Shown: one piece after another, positions 1-10,969 of the stretch
Position numbering within the stretch: the stretch's first letter is position 1
Layout: every line of letters starts with the position of its first letter
Assembly (NCBI GenBank): GCA_036936605.1
Contig: JAUPFV010000003.1
Coordinates: 108,013,278-108,077,277, forward strand
DNA length: 64,000 bases
Source: Limnanthes douglasii subsp. nivea
Lineage: Eukaryota > Streptophyta > Magnoliopsida > Brassicales > Limnanthaceae
Reading direction: 5' to 3'
Notes under the pieces: generated by a model
The model's database searches: none
What the model was told of the DNA's origin: nothing
The model's input: the letters and a program-made list of their open reading frames with translations, nothing else
Program-made: the position numbers and the translations under genes

Positions 1-1115
1 TCAGAGTTCACATACCGCTTTAACATTATATCACGTATAACACAATCCTACAACAGCTGACCCCTTCAACTATCTCATGAGTCACTTGAGTGCATGTCAA
101 TGTGGCTTCCCTAGATATGACATGAATCTGTTAAAAATACTTAACGTAAGCAAACTCAGGTATCTTACAAATCATAGCAAACATAATATTACCAATAACA
201 TTGGCATAATGTATCTTCAGCATATACATTTTATTTGTTTCTTTTTTGTGCGTTAGTCATACTGAGTTTGAATTGAGAACCAATGGGAGTTCCAACTGAT
301 TTTGTTTTGCACATTCCGAACTTTCTTAGACTTATGGTATATAATCTTGTAGAGATAAGTTTAAATATCCATTTTGCATGTTTTTCTTGATTTCAACACC
401 AAGTATCATTTTAGCCTCTCCCATATTCTTCATCTCAAACTCTCTTTTCAGCTGAGTCTTTACCACTTTAATCCTCTTCATATTTCTACAAGCTATTAGT
501 ATGCCATCCATATTCAACATCAATAAGACTTGTATCTCTATGTGTGTTTCTCCATTTCAATAAACACAATTATCATAGTGGCTACAAACATATTTGATAA
601 ATCTCATAAAAGAATCAAATCATTTATTCTACTATCTCAATGATTATTTCAGCATATAGAGAGATTTCTTCATCAAATACACATAACCCTTCATCACTTC
701 CTCAAACCCCTTCGGTTGACACATGCAAATTATCTTTTCTAATTCATCATGTAAGAAATGCAATAATAATATCCCTTAGATCTAACTTAAGATCAACTCT
801 AGCAACAATTGACAACAAAACCCTAATGAAGGTTTGTTTCATAACCGACGAGAATATTTTATTAAAATAGACACATCTTATTGTGTAAAGAACTTATCCA
901 TGAACCTAGCCTTGTATATGGGCAATTCAACACCAAGAATACATGGATTCCTTTTGATTATCCATTTATTTTCAACCAGCTTCCGACCCTTTGACTACTT
1001 CACAATAATCCAGGTGTTCATCTTCTTAATGAGACTCAGTTCTTCTTTCATGTCCATAAACTATTTTTCTTTATCTCTACTCTTGATAGCATCGGTATAT
1101 GTTTCAGATTGAAAA
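1..1115 (-). pseudogene. copia reverse transcriptase and RNase H remnant
   Basis: The minus-strand translation begins near 1112 with an RT N-terminus (WIIKRN, then YKARFMDK, the copia 'KW.F.RK...YKARLVAKG' region). It continues around 840-640 with LRVLLSIVARVDL and a decayed 'QPEGF' segment. At 523-332 it shows a stretch like 'QLKREFEMKNMGEAKMILGV', typical of the end of copia RT. Bases 130-1 resemble the RNase H-side motif 'GKPHWHALK.LMRYLKG'. Frames change repeatedly and in-frame stops are common. The catalytic YVDD is altered (the site reads as NMDG). RNase H is truncated by the window edge. Confidence 0.85.
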
Positions 1116-1559
1116 ACATTTGTGTGCATTTCAACCTATAAAGCATAACCAATTACATCTACAAAAACATACATTTGTGCATGTTTGCTTGGTCATTGTG
1201 TTTTATCCATCCTCTAGTGATAATTGTTACGTTCATGTTGCTCTCTTATATGATCAGCCAAACTTCCTATAAAAACAGACCCTAGGTATGATTCACTCTT
1301 ATCTAGTGGTTGAACTTTCTATCTATAATCTGAGGCGGAAATATGCCCATAATTGTTTTTGGTGGAAGCTTCACTTTGTTGATTAGATCCATCATCAACT
1401 TCACATCTTTTTATGACAATACGAAGTTGAATCTTTACCTCCTTCTTCAATGGCATGTCCTTCTCGTTGGAAACCACGTCCCTACTTATCAAAAACTTCT
1501 AGAGTCTATGTTCAAAGCATTATAACCTATACAATTTATTGCTTCCAGATAACCGAGGA

Positions 1560-2640
1560 ATAAACATTTAAGTTATTTTGGCATAAGCTTATCTTAATTT
1601 ATATTTGTGTAGACAGAACATCCGAACACTATCAAATGTTATTGATTAATTTTATCTTCAGTATAGACCGTTTGAGGACAAAGAAACTTAGGCGTCATAG
1701 ATGGAATCCTATTGATAATATGTAGTATCACGGCTTATCCCTAGAATATTCGACCCATACCCGTTATATGAAGTATACATCTAACCCATTCTAGTAAGGT
1801 TCAATTCATTCTTTCAACGAGCTCGTTCTGTTAGATATTTCCACGTAATTTTTGGTGTTTAGAAATGTAAAACTTTCGACAATAGCCAGTGAACTCCTTG
1901 TTCATATACTTATGGTCATTATCAAGGTTTTGAAAAGTATATCATCCCTGGACTATCACATTTGGTGACATATTATCCCTTGACTTTCAAAAGTCTGTTA
2001 GTAGTCCCTGGACTATCAGCTTTGGATAAAGTTCGTCCACTAGATCCTTTGGTTCATGTGGTCCTGCCACCTGTCACCATAGTCAGCAGAATTTTGTATC
2101 ACCATTGGTCCCTTAACTTTAGGTTAAAACCAAACTGTAGTCTACAACCTGTGACCTAAAGTTAAGGGACGAGTGGTGATACAAACGTTTCATGACTATG
2201 GTGACATGTGGCATATTCACATGAATCAAAGAATCTGATTGACTAACTTTATCCAAAGTTGATAGTCTGGGGACTACCAGAAGACTTTTGAAAGTGGAGA
2301 GACTATTTGTCACCAAACGTGATAGTCCGGGGATGATATACTGTTCAAAGCCTCATTATCAATATGAAGCTTCTTTAATACTTTCTCTGTTTAATTCTCT
2401 ACGAAATTCTTTCAATACACAAAACTAAACGCTTCATCTTTGGTCTTTAAAAGTTGAATCCATACTTTTTGTAATAGTCATTAATCAACGATATACCATA
2501 CCTTACACCACCTATGGTAGGTTCCCGTATTGATACCCAAAATCCTGAATGAATATAATCAAGTACTTCATTGGATGTCTGATTGCTGGGCAAAATATTC
2601 ACCCTCTTGATCTTACTTAAAACACAGATTTTACAAAAGC
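1560..2640 (-). pseudogene. copia integrase remnant split by a MITE
   Basis: Before the insertion (2640-2363) the minus strand reads SFCKICVLSK (GAG-pre-integrase Cys region), LDYIHSGFW, YYKKYGFN and KKLHIDN, close to the copia integrase core with its second catalytic Asp. After the insertion (1925-1560) it resumes with DNDHKYMNKEFTGYCRKF, RGNI.QNELVERMN (third catalytic residue region) and INRIPS. The ten bases TCATTATCAA are present on both sides of the MITE, so reading through the element restores the integrase. Stops and frameshifts show the copy is inactive. Confidence 0.85.
1926..2352. mobile_element. Mutator-like foldback MITE, copy 1
   Basis: This 427-bp element is nearly all inverted repeat. 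The left arm begins GGTTTTGAAAAGTATATCAT and the complement of the right arm begins GGCTTTGAACAGTATATCAT. The two arms stay similar almost to the centre. It is flanked by the identical 10-bp duplication TCATTATCAA (1916-1925 and 2353-2362). Long terminal inverted repeats with 9-10-bp duplications are the Mutator-like (MULE) signature. It has no coding capacity. It sits in the copia integrase and shares sequence and length with the copy at 5640-6065. Confidence 0.9.
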
Positions 2641-3029
2641 TTAACTTTTAAACAGCTATACCATCTAACATCCCACTCATACTCAGTTTACTAACTACTT
2701 TCTCACTTAAATGCCCAACTGATGATATCACAACCTAGTAGAATCCTTCACCAAACTAGACATTCCCCTTACTATTATAGTACCATCAAGAACTAACACA
2801 CCATTAATCATATAGGTTTTCATAACAATAAGAGAGCCATACAAAATTCTAAGTATGTCATTTCCATCCTTATAGGTAAACCCTTCCTCATCTAATACCC
2901 CAATTAAAATAAGATTAGGTTTAAGTTTGTGTACATATCTTACATTGTTAATTAATCTCTCAAGTTATGTAGATAACTTGAGCCGTGTTGTTTCAATCCT
3001 TTTGACATTGCAAGGTTTCTGCATTCCTT

Positions 3030-3900
3030 AGTATAACACTTTCACCATCAACCGTTCGTATGTCTTCAAGCCATTGCTTATTGGAAGTCATGTGAAATTG
3101 CGCATCCAAATTCAACACTCATTTATCGTTATACATGTAGGAATAAGAAGTTATTAACCCATTAGTATACTCATAATTAGCATATACAATTGTAGCATCT
3201 CCGACTTTAATTTTCTTTTAGATGTTACATTTTCATTTTTAAGAAGTTTCGAGTCATATGATTATTTTTCTTACATATCTAGTATATATTCTTTGAGCCT
3301 GTTCTAGCCCATTTGGAATTCGACCAAATTTTTCCTTTTCTCTTATTTGAATATTTTTCCCCAAACAATCCCTCACACTTATTATGTGCCATTCTTAGTC
3401 ACCCTTTAGAACATTCATTTTTGAAGATCTTTTGAGTTAAATGCGCTTTTGAATTCAGAATTATAAGGGAGTATTTCCCATAAAACATGGTGTCCATAAA
3501 GTGTTTATACTATTTCTAAAGAAAACTCATAAAGATGATTTCTCGGTCCTCATCTTCCACCTTCTCATCAACTCATTAAGATCATATATGATTAGGTTGT
3601 AACCATCTAGTTGCGTTCAGATCTTTGTGCTATTATCGATCGAGAACATGTAAAGTTATTTCTTTAGATACAATCTATTTGCCAAGGAATTTGTCATGCA
3701 TATCATCTTTAATCGATTTCATATACCTAACGTTGTAGGCTCTTCAGATATCTCTTACAACATTTCATCTTCCAAGATCAATATGAGGGCACTATGATCT
3801 TTAAACAGTACTATGACATCAATCTGTGTAGATTTATTATCGGGAGTAGCAACCAATCTAATATTTGTTAGGTGAATCTTAACCTTAATTCTCTAGAGAT
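3030..3900 (-). pseudogene. copia gag and protease remnant
   Basis: On the minus strand, 3900-3440 resembles copia gag: MHDKFLGK, then DEDREIIFMSFL and HFMDTMFYGKYSL, matching the usual 'DED.AI.LL.SLP.SY.HF..TLLYG' pattern. Around 3320-3200 there is a poor zinc-knuckle trace. Around 3125-3030 FHMTSNKQWLEDIRTVDGESV corresponds to the protease-side 'SG.SFHMT..K.WF' motif, but the catalytic Asp region is altered. Reading frames are broken throughout. Confidence 0.75.
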
Positions 3901-4059
3901 TAAAATCAATAGATTTGGCCATTTTTTTAAGCTAAGCATCATAAAACTCATATTTCATGGCTTTCACAGTTTTCAGACGAGTTGTGTTTCTTCAACCTAC
4001 ATATCTACACTCGATCTACTCCTCTTGTTATTCTATGTTTACGATACAACTTGCTGGAG

Positions 4060-4896
4060 GTTAAACATGTAGACCAATATATCGCAACAAGAACCAATAT
4101 ATGATTAAATAATCCTACGAGAGAACGATCTAATTTCCATGTACAAGGCGAGCAACAAATAAAAGAAAGCGTAATAAACCAAACGTACAAGACAATATTT
4201 AATATGATTCAGACTGTGAAGAAATCTCACATCCACGGGTAACATACACTCTTTTATATATAAGTAGACTATGGAAAGACTTTTCAAACATAAATTAATT
4301 AATCAAGATTTATAAAAGAAATGACGTGATTTGGAGAACCCTTTCATGAGTGTTTATAATTCACTTCACTTACCTCTCAAATTAATTAGATTCATTCCCT
4401 CTCTCTCGAAATATCTTCTCATGTAATTGTCTCCCTATAATTTCAGCCGCATCACATCACATCACTGAAAAATCTTCTTATAATTATAGGTTTAGGGAAA
4501 TCTTAATTATTCATCAAACGCTCTAGATTAAATCTCATTAATCAACGACTAAAATAAATCATATTTTATCAATACAAGAAAATTTATTAACATAAGAGCC
4601 CTAGTAAATTTAATATTTCACTCAACCCAAGCTTTACAGTCCAACGCTTCAAATCAGAGTGATGCTTCAAATTAGTTTGTTTCGACCATCCTTGATTTGA
4701 CCCAGTTTGATTTTGGCTAGCCTGTTTTGGGCAGTCTGCCTCAACTCATTATATATTTCCTTCGAATCAACGGTCATCTATCTTCTATAGCTTGTATCAG
4801 TCTTTAAGATTAACAAAATTTTTTGCAACTAAGTCACGACTAAAGCACCAAATATTTTTAACAGTTATTGTCTATATATATAACGATAGTTCCAAC
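4060..4896 (-). repeat. Tentative 5' LTR of the copia element
   Basis: In element orientation the segment begins TGTTGGAAC (complement of 4888-4896), a common copia LTR start. It ends near GGTCTACATGTTTAAC just before gag. A TATA-like TTATATATAAG lies at 4253-4263. The matching 3' LTR is outside the window and the primer-binding site is too decayed to read, so the boundaries are a guess. No coding signal was seen in this stretch. Confidence 0.35.
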
Positions 4897-5272
4897 ACCC
4901 ATATAGTCCTTCAGAAATACCTTTGTTGATGATTTATTTCTAACTTACAGTTAACATATATTTATTTCTAACTAATTTTGAAATCATTCATTGGAAGTAT
5001 TCTACAAAAAATAAAGATTACTCTAAAGAAAAAGAATCATCTTTCTCTAAGGTGGATTCAGTCAAAAGTGTGTGGGTCAACATAAAAGTCTATATTTAAT
5101 ATTTTTATTAACTTAGAAAATTATTAGTAGTAGTTAGTTTGGCAAAGTGAGCATGCAAACTAAGCCTACAAGCTTTCTATTAGTCTTAAAACCACGTGCA
5201 TGTACTCTGATTCTCATTCTATTTCCCATTACTTATTTCTTAGTTAATATATTTGGTACAACTACCTTTATA
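4897..5272. other. AT-rich spacer with no recognised feature
   Basis: Lies between the tentative copia LTR and a foldback element. It contains only short AT-rich sequence with stops in all frames, and I see no repeat or coding signal. Confidence 0.5.
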
Positions 5273-5282
5273 TACAACTGAT

Positions 5283-6122
5283 GGCTTTGAACTATAATTA
5301 GTCCATTGACTATCTACTTTCGTGACAGATAATCCCTCGATTAAAAAATATATGGTTTTAATCCATGACTATCCACCCATGACATATAGTCCTTAAACAA
5401 AAAAATATCTAGTTTTAGTCCATTGACTATCCATTTTGGATAAAGTTAGTCACATGCACATGTTTATTTATAGGACTTACTGTATCAAAAATGGATAGTG
5501 AAATGACTAACTTTGTCAAAAATGGATAATCGATGGACTATTTATCACAAAAATAGATAGTAAACCTACGCAGGGATCAACTTTATTCAAAATGAATAAT
5601 CAAAGGACTAAAACCGGATTGTTTTTAGTCGATTAACTAGGCTTTGAACAGTAAATCATCCCTCGATTATCGCGTTTGGTGGCAGATAGTCCTTTGACTT
5701 TCAAATGTCCGTTGACAGTCCCTAGACTATATCGTTTGGATAAAGTTAGTCCACCAGATCCTCTGATCCATAAGAGGCTGCCACCTGTCATAATAGTCCC
5801 CATATTTTTGTATCACCACTAGTCCCTTGAGTTTAGTTATTCGAAATATTCTACATTTTGGGTTTGACCTAAACTCAAGGGACTAGTGGTGATATAAAAA
5901 TCTGGGGACTATGGTGACAGGTGGCAGCCTCTCATGGATCAGAGGATCTGGTGGACTAACTTTATCCAAACGCGATAGTCCAGGGACTGTCAACAGACAT
6001 TTGAAAGTCAAGGGACTATCCGCCACCAAACGCGATAGTCGAAGGACGATTTACTGTTTAATGCCCGATTAACTATCTTTCATGAGAGTGGATAGTCAAT
6101 GGACTAATTATTGTTCAAATTC
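5283..6122. mobile_element. Older foldback MITE interrupted by a second MITE
   Basis: The outer ends are inverted repeats: left GGCTTTGAACTATAATTAGT, and right (complement) GAATTTGAACAATAATTAGT, followed by 'CCATTGACTATC' in both arms. Imperfect 10-bp flanks TACAACTGAT (5273-5282) and TACAATTGGT (6123-6132) match at 8 of 10 positions, suggesting an old Mutator-type target duplication. Removing the 426-bp insert at 5640-6065 and one copy of its duplication leaves about 404 bp rich in 'TGGATAGT..A.GGACTA' inverted motifs. It has no coding capacity. Confidence 0.75.
5640..6065. mobile_element. Mutator-like foldback MITE, copy 2, nested
   Basis: 426 bp. The left end is GGCTTTGAACAGTAAATCAT and the complemented right end is GGCATTAAACAGTAAATCGT. 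The arms continue as 'CGCGTTTGGTGGC.GATAGTCC' on both sides. It is flanked by the perfect 10-bp duplication CGATTAACTA (5630-5639 and 6066-6075). It is clearly the same family as copy 1 at 1926-2352 (shared 'CCACCTGTCA.AATAGT', 'TATCACCACTAGTCCCTT' and 'GATAAAGTTAGTCCA' blocks). It landed inside the older foldback element. Confidence 0.93.
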
Positions 6123-6132
6123 TACAATTGGT

Positions 6133-7374
6133 TTTATATAAATAGTATATCATATAATGTACGACTGCTTTTATATAGCAATTAATTCGTTGGGTTATAA
6201 TTTTTAAATAACAATTACTATACAATTTTTATATAATAATTAATTTAATGTGATATATTTAATATAAAAATTAGTTTGAAAAGGTTCCCATGTAAATTTA
6301 TTTTAAGTGTTTTCATTTATATAACAATTAATCCACTTGGTTATAATTTTAGTAGAAAACTTAGTTTGGCAAAATTCACATATAATTTTATTTTATTTTA
6401 ACAATTATGTTCTATTTTAACATTTACTCTATTTGTGGGTTAGAATCCATTTTTATTTTTATTTATTGTTACATATGGTAAGTGGTGGTGAAAATAAAGT
6501 TACAAAACTATGAAATATTACGATTCAAAATATCAATGAGGAATCAATAAACTAAAATTTTCAAGATAGTCGTTGAATGGATGAGGTTAGCACCGATACC
6601 GATATTACTTGTAAAAGTAGGAAATATCATTTATGTGGGCTTATTTTATCAAAGTTAAGCGCAAGATTCCTAGTGATAGTCGTACTGCTTCATGTAGCTA
6701 TTACAAGAAAATATGCAATTATAATCTCATATAAAATAAAACATATAGTTTAGGAAACCATCTAAAATACCAATGTAAAGGTACCCATATTAAAATCTCA
6801 ACACGAATCGAACTACTTTAAGAATTACAGTGAGAGAAAAAGATAGTCATAATGAGCATGTAGTCATTTTTTTAGCGCAAAATCTTGTAAGCAGAATGTA
6901 CAATTGTGATCCTAAATAAAATGAAACATCTACCTTAAGAAACCAATGTAAAATTACCCATATTAAAATCTCAATAAGAATCAAACTACTTTATTTTAGT
7001 GAAAAAATGCATAAATATGATCCTAAATAAAATGAAACATCTAGTTTAGGAAACCATCTAAAAACCAATGTAAAATTACCCATGTTAAAATCTCAACGAG
7101 AATCAACCTACTTTAAGGAGTAAAGTAAGAGAATGAGATAGCGTGATGAACTTTTAGTCATTTATTTTAGCGTACAAACTTATAGAGAATCATTAACCAT
7201 AATGTTGATACTATATGAATTTTCATTTAAACTTGTGAATGATTAATGCTTTAGAAACTATATGTTTGTTGCTCAACCAAAATGGACATATATTTCATCT
7301 TGTTCCATAATTTGAAAATATCAATATAATGTTTTTTTACAATATATAAAAAAATTTAGATAGTTATGTTAGGA
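6133..7374. other. AT-rich stretch without genes
   Basis: No coding region was supported. It holds the three-copy diverged repeat described separately (6721-7200). The remainder is AT-rich and featureless to my reading. Confidence 0.5.
6721..7200. repeat. Three diverged direct repeats of about 110-180 bp
   Basis: Copies start near 6721, 6906 and 7018. Each contains 'TAAAAT.AAACAT.TA..TTA.GAAACC', then 'CCAATGTAAA..TACCCATATTAAAATCTCAA' and 'GAATC.AACTACTTTA'. Copies 1 and 3 continue into 'AGTGAGAGAA..AGATAG...TAGTCATTT.TTTTAGCG', which the middle copy lacks. No ORF is associated. Confidence 0.75.
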
Positions 7375-7920
7375 CAATGAATATGTTTAACCGTGGATAT
7401 ATGGATATCTATGCAAAATTTAAACTTCATGTGTCTTACTGTTCACTTCATACATGTTTATTGGAAACTACATAAAAAATTCTGAACTTTTATATAGTTA
7501 AAAGTCATAAAGGTGAAGATTTAGGAAATGTTGTTGAAATGTTTTTTCTTGAAAGAAGAATTTATAAAATTCGTACTCTTAGTATTGATAATGAAAGTTC
7601 AAATTATAAGGTTTTTTATTTTATAAAAAGCAATACAAAGTATATGAAATTCATCAGTTTGGAACATAAATTCTTGTATATGAGATGTTTTGCTGATATT
7701 TTGAATCTTGTAGTTTGTGATGGATTGAAATAAAAACATGAAGCAAATGCTCGAGTAATAAATGCATTGAGATATATGATATCGTCTCCATAAATATATA
7801 AAACCTCAAATTTTGTATCGAAAAAGAAAAAATTGAATGTAAAACATGGGTTGTTTAGATGTACCGACTAGGTGGAATCATATATGATGTTGGGAATGAT
7901 TGGAAAGTTTTCTATGCCTT
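7375..7920 (+). pseudogene. hAT-superfamily transposase remnant
   Basis: The plus-strand reading shows a degraded 'TTD.WTS...NYMC.T.HFID..W.L.KRILNF' region (7390-7490, GYMDIYAKFKLHVSY, then KILNFY). This runs into SHKGEDLGNVVEMF and, at 7539-7733, an open segment with LSIDNESSNYK and FLYMRCFADILNLVVCDGLK. The latter matches the plant hAT (RICESLEEPER/DAYSLEEPER-type) 'T.DNASSND...H.RC.AHILNL.V.DGL' core. It then decays through VINALRYMISSP and KKLNVKHGLFRCTD. No intact frame, termini or target duplication was found, and the dimerisation domain was not recognised. Confidence 0.8.
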
Positions 7921-7929
7921 TAATATATT

Positions 7930-9430
7930 GGCATGATGTAAGGTTAATTATCCTAGATTTTGGGTACTTTTCGTAGTTTTTCGACATGTTCTTGCAATTT
8001 TGGTGTCTACGGTAGATTATGGATCCATATTTTGCACAACTAGTCATGTTTTATAGATGATTTGTATTTCGTCACAACCAAACACAGTATGAGCCTTATT
8101 TGTTCGTAAAATTGGCTATGTTCTTCATCAACTCTAACAAATATTCTAGATGCAATGGATTATGTTAAAGAATTTGAAAGAATAGAGACATGTATATACA
8201 TTTAATATTTGGTATGTATTTGTTTATTTTAAAATTACAAACAAATAAACTCATTTTTCTTATCTTATAGAATTAACAAAAGATATAGGTGATATTGAAT
8301 GAATATCATTCAACATTAACGGAAATAGAAATGACAATAAATTGTTTTAATGGACAACTTGTTATATTTTTATTTTTTTAGTTCTTTTCCATTTTAGTTT
8401 TCCACCTTGAAGTTAAATTTTTATATACTATGCACTAAATAACTTCTTATTTTATGTTTTTGGTATCCCAAATAACTCCGTTGCTAATCATTTTCTATAA
8501 ATTTAGGTATTTGATTTTGACATGTTCAAATTTAATCTTGTTATATATTGTACTTGTTTGTTTAATTTTTGTTCTATTGAGATTTTACATTACCACGAGG
8601 TGAAGAAAAGCCATTGTATTGAAGGGGGACCATGACTTAACAACAAATGTATAATTTTTTATTTATGGTCATATCCTTCAAGTGAATAATTTAAAAAATA
8701 TATAAGAGAGATTGGAAAATTCAATTTACTAAGATATTAAAATAATTTCAATCATTTATGTTTCAAAATTTATGTTGTAAAGCTCATATATTTCCACATG
8801 AATTTGGTCGAATTATTGTAATGTTAGATTTAGACTTTGTTTAAGAGATCCAAGAGTTGTTTATTTTACCCTTTCTTGGTTGTCATGTATCGTTTTACTA
8901 TTTTGAAATATCATAAAAAGTAAAATAGATCTCATATAGTCTAAAAATGTTTTGTATAATGTTGATGAAAAGAGTCTCTTACAGTTGTATACTTAAAAAA
9001 AACTCATTTAAAGATTATTATATTTAGTAATAACATTTATTATTGTTTTATTTGACAAGTGTTTTTTCTTTTACATATTAGGATTAAGAACGCAAATTTG
9101 ATATGGCGATGGATTAGTGTTGAAATTTTTGTCATTGAGTTTTTTTATGTAATGATTTATGGTGATAGATTGGTTATGAGATTATGTTAACCGAACATTT
9201 TTATGCAATAATTTATAGCAATGTATTAGTTTTGAGATTCTATTAGTTGATATATTATGTAATGATTTATAGTGATGGGTTAATTTTGTTAAATTTTTTA
9301 TGCATTAATTTTTTGTTATAGATTTGTATAAGTATGGTTGTTATAAATGTTTTATGGATTCATTCTGAAAGTTTTTTACTCAATTCAAGAAAACTCAAAA
9401 AGTAAACCAAAAAAGGAATTTTGTTACTAT
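7930..9430. other. AT-rich stretch, no gene recognised
   Basis: May include unrecognisable remains of the hAT element on its left and intron or upstream sequence of the GRP94 pseudogene on its right. I can read no motif in it. A loosely repeated 'ATGTAATGATTTATGGTGATAGATT' motif occurs three times at 9150-9280. Confidence 0.45.
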
Positions 9431-9439
9431 ATTTTTCAA

Positions 9440-10947
9440 CACGCGTTCAGATGATGGTTCAACTTCGGATTAGTACATCTTAAGGATTAAGAAATGAAAA
9501 AATGATATCTTTTACATTACTAAAAACATCAAAAAACAGTTGGAGAAATCCTTATCGATAGAGAGGTTGAACAATAAGAAGTACGAGGTACTCACATTTT
9601 TTCTTTGTGCATTTATATATTTATACTTTAACTCGAAAGTATATGTCATTTTAAAAATTTATTTGGTTATGGTTACCAAGTTATTTTCTTCACCGACCCA
9701 ACTGACAAATACCTGATGTAATATTTGACGGATTATAAATGCTGAGGTTTATTTGAAGCTGAGGGTAATTTTGTAAAGAGTTTTGGGGAGTTTTAAGAGT
9801 ATTAAATGTTTAGATATTTTGTAGTGAGAGATTTAAGCTGCCTGGTTGTATTAAATGTTCATTATCCTCATTAATGAAAGTAGTTGGGTATTTATACCCT
9901 TAATTATGGACTCATGGGCTTTCGGGTCAAGTTATGGAACTGGGTCAAGTTTAAGGACCCATTTACTTAATAAGCTGATTAGCACCTAGCTTAGTCAACG
10001 ATGTTTAGTTATTTAATACTTTTGTCCTGTCTGGATAGTTCAGTGAGCACTTATTGTCCAAATTACCCCTGTCCGGATTTCTCAGTGAGTAGTGGTGAAT
10101 CTGTCCGGACTCATCAATAAAGACAAAAAGTTTTAAATTATATGAGATGAGGGACTAAGGCTCGGTGAAAATTCGATAAAAAAGAACCTTAGAAGTAATT
10201 TAAATATATAATGTATTTGTGGAAGGATGAACTTAAGAGAAATAATATTGATAATGTGAATATCAAGAATCGTTTAGCTGAAAATCCTTATAACATCAAA
10301 GTTTTGAAATAGTGCATATATGGAAAAAATTATATAATTTAAAAATTTATATGATGCTAACAAGCAAGTGTATATGCAAGGAAAGAGGTTTCTTGAGATC
10401 AATCCAAGACACCTAATCATCAAGGCACTTCGCGAGAAAGTTGTGATTGATCATAACGTACACTTCAACTTACTTTATCTTATTTATAAGATTTTATAAA
10501 CTAGTTTTCAAGTTCATGTTCACTTACTACCAAAATTATGGTTAGATTTGAGCCAAATATCTGGCTATATGAGCTTTCATTGTGAGCAAATATATGTCAT
10601 TTCTAACCATAGTCTAAACATTAATTTATTGACTCTTCTTTGGTTAGCAAACATCGATGTCTGTCAATAACCCAGAACTAAATTTTATGATTGATTCAGT
10701 GGCTCTTCTTATGATGTTTATTAAAGATTAACAAGTAAAGAAATCAACTCAGCTCATGTACCAAACAACGATCCCAAAGACGTTTCCTCGTGTATCTATA
10801 ACACGGTCAAAACTCCGCTTAAATATCAGTTTAGACGCAGAAGAGGAAGATGAAGTTAAAGTTGAAGAAGTAGAAACAAAACCCAAAACTAAAGCATAAA
10901 CTTCTACAACCACGAAAAATGCACAAGATCTAGAAAATGAATTGTAG
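9440..10947 (+). pseudogene. GRP94 / endoplasmin (ER HSP90) pseudogene, C-terminal part
   Basis: The plus strand carries a decayed copy of the C-terminal half of a plant ER HSP90. Readable pieces in order are KNDIFYIT and KKQLEKSLSIERL (about 9500-9570), GYQVIFFTDPTDKYLM (9665-9720), YLTDYK then, past the inserted LTR, DKKF and WKDELKRNNIDNVNIKNRLA (10221-10285). These are followed by DANKQVYMQGKRFLEINPRH (10352-10411), STQLMYQT (10745-10770), NDPKDVSSCIYNTVKTPLK and the acidic tail SLDAEEEDEVKVEEV. It closes with LENEL, resembling a KDEL-type ER-retention signal. Stops, frameshifts and intron-like gaps show it is non-functional. The family chaperones secreted and membrane proteins in the ER. 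Confidence 0.87.
9740..10116 (-). repeat. Solo LTR of a Tat-like gypsy element inside the GRP94 pseudogene
   Basis: 377 bp. On the minus strand it starts TGATGAGTCCGGACAGATTC and ends with the complement of TGCTGAGGTTTATTTG. Both ends resemble the LTRs at 50585-50992 and 60549-60957 (TGATGAGTCCGG ... ATAAACCACACCA). A TATA-box equivalent (TATTTATA on the plus strand) lies at 9889-9896. The 5-bp duplication ATAAA flanks it exactly (9735-9739, 10117-10121). No internal region is present, so it arose by LTR-LTR recombination. Reading through it restores the chaperone sequence. Confidence 0.93.
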
Positions 10948-10969
10948 ACTGATGCGATCACTTTCAAAA

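Larger units (their letters stand above)
1..4896 (-). mobile_element. Degenerate Ty1/copia retrotransposon, cut by window edge
   Basis: Conceptual minus-strand reading gives, from right to left, gag, protease, integrase, RT and RNase H, which is the copia order. Every domain carries stops and frameshifts, so the element is dead. The 3' end, including the 3' LTR, lies beyond base 1. A Mutator-like MITE (1926-2352) interrupts the integrase. A tentative 5' LTR occupies 4060-4896. Identification rests on recognisable motif strings in each domain, described in the sub-entries. Confidence 0.88.

Noticed and set aside
6700..7160. CRISPR-like spaced repeats
   Set aside because: Only three diverged long repeats with no regular spacers, in plant nuclear DNA.
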